Of a DNA stretch of 64,000 nucleotides, positions 60,934 through 64,000 are shown in pieces (the first letter of the stretch is position 1; every line of letters begins with the position of its first letter). The translations under genes and the position numbers were made by a program. The notes under the pieces are model-generated. The model was not told the DNA's origin. It saw nothing but the letters and a program-made list of their open reading frames with translations, and did not search any database. The DNA lies in contig NZ_PEFL01000001.1 in the NCBI RefSeq assembly GCF_002754475.1, forward strand, positions 744,001 to 808,000, read 5' to 3'. This DNA is from Comamonas sp. 26. Its GTDB lineage: Bacteria > Pseudomonadota > Gammaproteobacteria > Burkholderiales > Burkholderiaceae_C.

Positions 60934-60973
60934 AAAGAAAAAGCCCATCAAGATCTTGATGGGCTTTTTCTTT
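60934..60973. terminator. bidirectional terminator (40-base perfect palindrome)
   Basis: Twenty bases (AAAGAAAAAGCCCATCAAGA) are followed by their exact reverse complement. It lies between the convergent M50 gene and tRNA-Ser, with A and T runs on both sides. The rest of 60709-61105 holds no coding signal. Confidence 0.85.
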
Positions 60974-61105
60974 AAATTTCAAAATTACCTAGCACATTTT
61001 TGCGAAAAAGCAAAATATGGCGAAACGTGAAATAAAGCATAACCTGTCTGTTTCGGCCACTTTATGCTTAACGGCACAGATTTGACGCTGTGTGCGTCGA
61101 TGTAC

Positions 61106-61195
61106 TGGCGGGGACTGTGAGATTCGAACTCACGGAAGGATCACTCCTTCGGCAGTTTTCAAGACTGCTGGTTTAAACCACTCACCCAAATCCCC
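61106..61195 (-). tRNA. tRNA-Ser, anticodon TGA
   Basis: The reverse strand starts GGGGATTTGGGTGAGTGG and ends with AGTCCCCG CCA. The anticodon loop CTTGAAA gives TGA. A long variable arm (CGAAGGAGTGATCCTTCCG) is typical of tRNA-Ser, and the CCA is encoded. Folded by eye; about 90 bases. Confidence 0.95.
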
Positions 61196-61296
61196 GGATG
61201 GCAGGATTCTACACAATGATTGTGGGCAATCCAGCGTTGTGTGCGTTTTGTCTTTGTTCTTGAAAACAATAGCATCTAGCGCTGGATGAGACAGAG

Positions 61297-63519
61297 TTAG
61301 AAGCCACTTTCACGAATAACCACAGCCAGACCGTTTTGCATCACATGCCAGAGCCAGCTGCTGCGCTCTGCGCTGATGTGGGCGGTGCCGCGCAGCTCGC
61401 GCATCTGGGGTGGGAATGCTTTGAGTTTCAGGCGTACCCGGTAAAGCGGTTGCACGGGGCGAACTTCTTTTTCGTGGGGCTGGGCTGAAATGGTTCCGCC
61501 GTGGCGGGCGTCTAGCGTTGTGTAGGGCAGTTGCTGGCTTCTTGCGCTATCCACATCAAGCACGGTGGCGTCTATAGGGGTGCCCCAGCGCTGTGGCCAG
61601 AACTGCGCTTTTGCACCGGGGGGGATGCGATGCACTTGCTGCTGATCGACGTAGGCATCGACAACCCAGCTTTGCGGATCGACCAGTACGCCCAGCGGGA
61701 TTTTGGTGCTGACCCAGGAGCCAGCGCGCAGATGCGGATCTACGTCGCGCCAGTCGCCGGTAAATTCGGCTTTGAGCTGGAGCTGGGCGGCTTCCTCATC
61801 AATGGCACGGGTTTCGGCCAGCTGCTCTTCGAGGCGGCGAATAGTGGCTTGCTGAGTGTCCAGACCTTGCTCTTGACCCATGAGCTGGGGAAGCTGGTTG
61901 GAAAGTGCGGTCACGCTGGCTTCGGTGCGGGCTTTGCGTGCCTGAAGGTCAGGCATATCGAGCTGGGCCAGCGACTGGCCGGCGGCAACTTGGCCTTGCG
62001 GAGTGAGCTTGAGTACTTGCGCGGCCTGCGGGCTGTAGACGACTTGCAGGCGCTCAGCACGGGCGACACCGGGGGCTTTGAGGTCTGCAGACCAGGGGAA
62101 TGCGGCGAGGGCGACGATGATGCCCACAAAGCTCCAGATCATGAAGCGATTGCGCTTTGGGACTTCTGACCAGCGTTTTTTCCAGACCATGAGTTCAGTC
62201 CAAACAGGTTTTGCGACAAACCACCACAGCTCTACGGCCAGCAGAAAAATGCCAAGTGCCTTGAAGAAGAAGTAGTAGACGGCGAAGGCGATACCGAGGA
62301 AGACGGTGAGTCGGTAGAGCCAGGTGATATAGGCGAAGAGGCGCAGTTTCCAGAGCACTTCCGGGCGAAATGATTCTGGATCGGGTTCGTTCAATCCCAG
62401 CAGCTTGCGCCGCATAAAGGCTTTGGCGATAGCCCCTGCACGTTCGTGCAGGTTGGGGAAATTGATGATGTCTGACAGGATGAAATAGCCGTCAAAGCGC
62501 ATGAAGGGGCTGGCGTTCAGGGCGAGTGACAGGATCCAGCCGGTGGTTGCCATGTAGAGCATGGACTGGCGAAGAATGCCGTCGTCCAGCAGCGCCCAGG
62601 CGAGTGTTGCAAGTCCTGCCAGTGCCAGCTCGGTGCAGACCCCGGCGATGGAGATAGCGAGCCGGTGCTTGTGGTTGCGCAGTCGCCAGGATTCGCTGGT
62701 GTCGGTGTAGAGCATGGGCCATAGCACGACCATGGCAAATCCCATGTGTGCGACGCGTACGCCGAGCCGGGTGGCAACCAGTGCGTGCCCCAATTCGTGC
62801 AAAGTCTTAGAGACGACCAGCGCCAGTGCAAAGCCGGCCAGGCCCGAGGGCGAGAGCATGTCCATGAAGCTGTTGACAAAGGTATCCCATTGCCGGGTCA
62901 CCAGAATCAGACCCAAGGCCGTTGCACCCAGCACCAGCCAGAGCGCTGTGCGGGTGAACAAAGGGTCCAGCCAGGGCATCATGGCCTGCAAAAAACGCTG
63001 TGGACGAATGACAGGTACACGGACGAAGAGGTAGGTGTGTAGCCACCATTTACCGCTTTTCCATTTGGCCTCGCCGCTTTTCTTTTGCAGTTGCTCCACT
63101 TTTTGCGGCGTGGCGCGCAGCAGGCTGTGCTGGTCTAGGAACTTGGCAAACTCGGCGATTTGCTCTTCATCCACCTCCAGCGTGGTGCTTGTGTTGATGT
63201 CTTGCGCCATCTTGGCTGGTGGCAGGTGCCAGCGCAGCAGGCATTCATACTCCAGCCAGCCTATGCGATAGAAGCGGTTGGTGATGGGGTCTTGAATGGC
63301 CCAGGCGGGAGCGCCATCTGGGAAGGGTGCGCTCTGATGCAACTTCAGATCTTCGCGCAATGGTGGTGCCGGAGGCGCGGCTTTGGGCTCTTTGGCTTGA
63401 TCGGCTTTGCCTGCCAGCCCCAGCGCGGCCAGCGCATCCGATGGGAGCTTGCTGGAGGGCAAACCGCCATGTTTGGCGGCCTGACTCTCTATATCCGCAG
63501 GCGCAATGGGTTGCGACAT
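61297..63519 (-). CDS. second M50 (site-2-protease-like) peptidase fused to HlyD-like domain
   Basis: 740 residues from the ATG at 63519, which shares one base with the stop of the upstream HlyD gene. An Ala/Pro-rich N-terminal stretch of about 60 residues precedes FPDGAPAWAIQDPITNRFYRIGWLEYECLLRW. The zinc motif HELGH lies at 241-245 (TLHELGHALVATRLG), and NASPFMRFDGYF follows. The C-terminal part has an HlyD-like barrel and coiled coil (LQVVYSPQAAQVLKLTPQGQVAAGQSLAQLD, LRAGSWVSTKIPLGVLVDP). It is a clear paralogue of the gene at 58597, oriented toward it across the tRNA. Its substrate lies outside the window. Confidence 0.9.
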   Translation of the reverse strand: MSQPIAPADIESQAAKHGGLPSSKLPSDALAALGLAGKADQAKEPKAAPPAPPLREDLKLHQSAPFPDGAPAWAIQDPITNRFYRIGWLEYECLLRWHLPPAKMAQDINTSTTLEVDEEQIAEFAKFLDQHSLLRATPQKVEQLQKKSGEAKWKSGKWWLHTYLFVRVPVIRPQRFLQAMMPWLDPLFTRTALWLVLGATALGLILVTRQWDTFVNSFMDMLSPSGLAGFALALVVSKTLHELGHALVATRLGVRVAHMGFAMVVLWPMLYTDTSESWRLRNHKHRLAISIAGVCTELALAGLATLAWALLDDGILRQSMLYMATTGWILSLALNASPFMRFDGYFILSDIINFPNLHERAGAIAKAFMRRKLLGLNEPDPESFRPEVLWKLRLFAYITWLYRLTVFLGIAFAVYYFFFKALGIFLLAVELWWFVAKPVWTELMVWKKRWSEVPKRNRFMIWSFVGIIVALAAFPWSADLKAPGVARAERLQVVYSPQAAQVLKLTPQGQVAAGQSLAQLDMPDLQARKARTEASVTALSNQLPQLMGQEQGLDTQQATIRRLEEQLAETRAIDEEAAQLQLKAEFTGDWRDVDPHLRAGSWVSTKIPLGVLVDPQSWVVDAYVDQQQVHRIPPGAKAQFWPQRWGTPIDATVLDVDSARSQQLPYTTLDARHGGTISAQPHEKEVRPVQPLYRVRLKLKAFPPQMRELRGTAHISAERSSWLWHVMQNGLAVVIRESGF

Positions 63520-64000
63520 CAGAGACCGCTCCACTCACGGGCAGTCGCTAGTGGACGGCGCAGCAGGTAGTAGCTCAATACAACCCAGCCGCCAGAGATC
63601 TTTGCCGTACCGTGAAGGCCGATGCGGGTGTCATCCAGTGACTGACCTTCGTCCAGCGTGGCGCGCAAGCGGTAGCTGGAGACGTTGTCTGGCGAGAGAC
63701 TGGCCTGATAACTGGTCTCTGTGACCGTTGCGCTCAAAGGCGACAACGGTTTGACTGTCAGAAACAGTTTGACGGCCGCTTTTTCATCCAGCACCAATGC
63801 ATCCGCAACGGGCAGATAGATCAGCACGCCGGCTGATTTTGGGTTGGCCACTTGCATGATGCGCTCGCCCGTCACGACGGGGCGGCCCAGCCAGTCATCG
63901 GCAGAGCCAAAAACGGCAATCCCATCATGCGGTGCGCGTACTTCAATCCGGGTCAGCTGGGATTGCACTGCAGCCAGCTCGGCCCGCTTTTCCTGGGCGC
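63519..64000 (-). CDS. HlyD-family adaptor of second system, 5' part missing (window edge)
   Basis: About 160 C-terminal residues are visible. They show a coiled-coil end (QEKRAELAAVQSQLTR), the biotinyl-lipoyl half IEVRAPHDGIAVFGSADDWLGRPVVTGERIMQV, a beta-barrel (LPVADALVLDEKAAVKLFL) and the tail GGWVVLSYYLLRRPLATAREWSGL, closely like the tail of the 57226 protein. The frame stays open to the edge. Gene order HlyD then M50-HlyD is the same as at 57226-60708. Confidence 0.88.
   Translation of the reverse strand, partial: AQEKRAELAAVQSQLTRIEVRAPHDGIAVFGSADDWLGRPVVTGERIMQVANPKSAGVLIYLPVADALVLDEKAAVKLFLTVKPLSPLSATVTETSYQASLSPDNVSSYRLRATLDEGQSLDDTRIGLHGTAKISGGWVVLSYYLLRRPLATAREWSGL

Noticed and set aside
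61092..61289. Forward open frame containing GGDCEIRTHGRITPS
   Set aside because: Antisense of tRNA-Ser(TGA); not a gene.

Overview
The window looks like a chromosomal segment of a Comamonadaceae betaproteobacterium, most likely Comamonas (inferred). The reasons are several Bug-type (tripartite tricarboxylate transporter, TTT) solute-binding proteins, LysR/AraC-controlled catabolic operons, a BKACE enzyme, and short AGC(T)GC/AGCGCT-rich intergenic repeats. GC content is high except in the AT-rich intergenic patches and around 33.2-39.7 kb.

Left part (1-20.6 kb): a leftward operon (1-6632) for an unknown sugar acid or hydroxy-dicarboxylate. It encodes an HpaI-type aldolase (cut by the window edge), a 2-hydroxyacid dehydrogenase, two Bug receptors, a GabD-like aldehyde dehydrogenase and a UxaA/GarD-type dehydratase, with a divergent LysR regulator at 6763. 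Next come a DNA/RNA non-specific nuclease and a leftward molybdenum-hydroxylase operon (2Fe-2S subunit, molybdopterin subunit, tri-haem cytochrome c, XdhC-like factor) of the nicotinate/isoquinoline dehydrogenase type. A VOC protein, a BKACE (DUF849) enzyme, a TauD-type dioxygenase and an AraC regulator follow.

Middle (19.7-32.3 kb): a LysR gene diverges from a rightward beta-oxidation cluster: ECH-HCDH fusion, thiolase, two acyl-CoA dehydrogenases, CaiB-type CoA-transferase, Bug receptor, etfB-etfA, Bug receptor. The set resembles the pim (pimeloyl-CoA) arrangement and suggests dicarboxylate degradation, with CoA-transferase activation and ETF as electron acceptor. tRNA-Pro(TGG) and a GNAT gene follow.

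Accessory stretch (33.2-39.7 kb): a decayed IS3-family element, a telomere-like (GGGGTT)n tract, a small MarR / AlkD-like / small-protein operon, and an apparently complete IS21-family element (istA-istB) with recognisable ends.

Right part (39.7-64 kb): the most unusual region. A TolC-like lipoprotein and a periplasmic adaptor precede a gene for a roughly 4970-residue surface protein (DUF4347-type N-terminus, FG-GAP repeats, many Ig/cadherin-like domains, then 22 almost identical 102-residue repeats). This gene is followed directly by a HlyD-like protein and an M50 (site-2-protease-like) HELGH membrane protein fused to a HlyD-like domain. No ABC ATPase is present. I infer a dedicated export or processing machine for the giant protein. 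A convergent paralogous HlyD + M50-HlyD pair lies beyond tRNA-Ser(TGA) and runs off the right edge.
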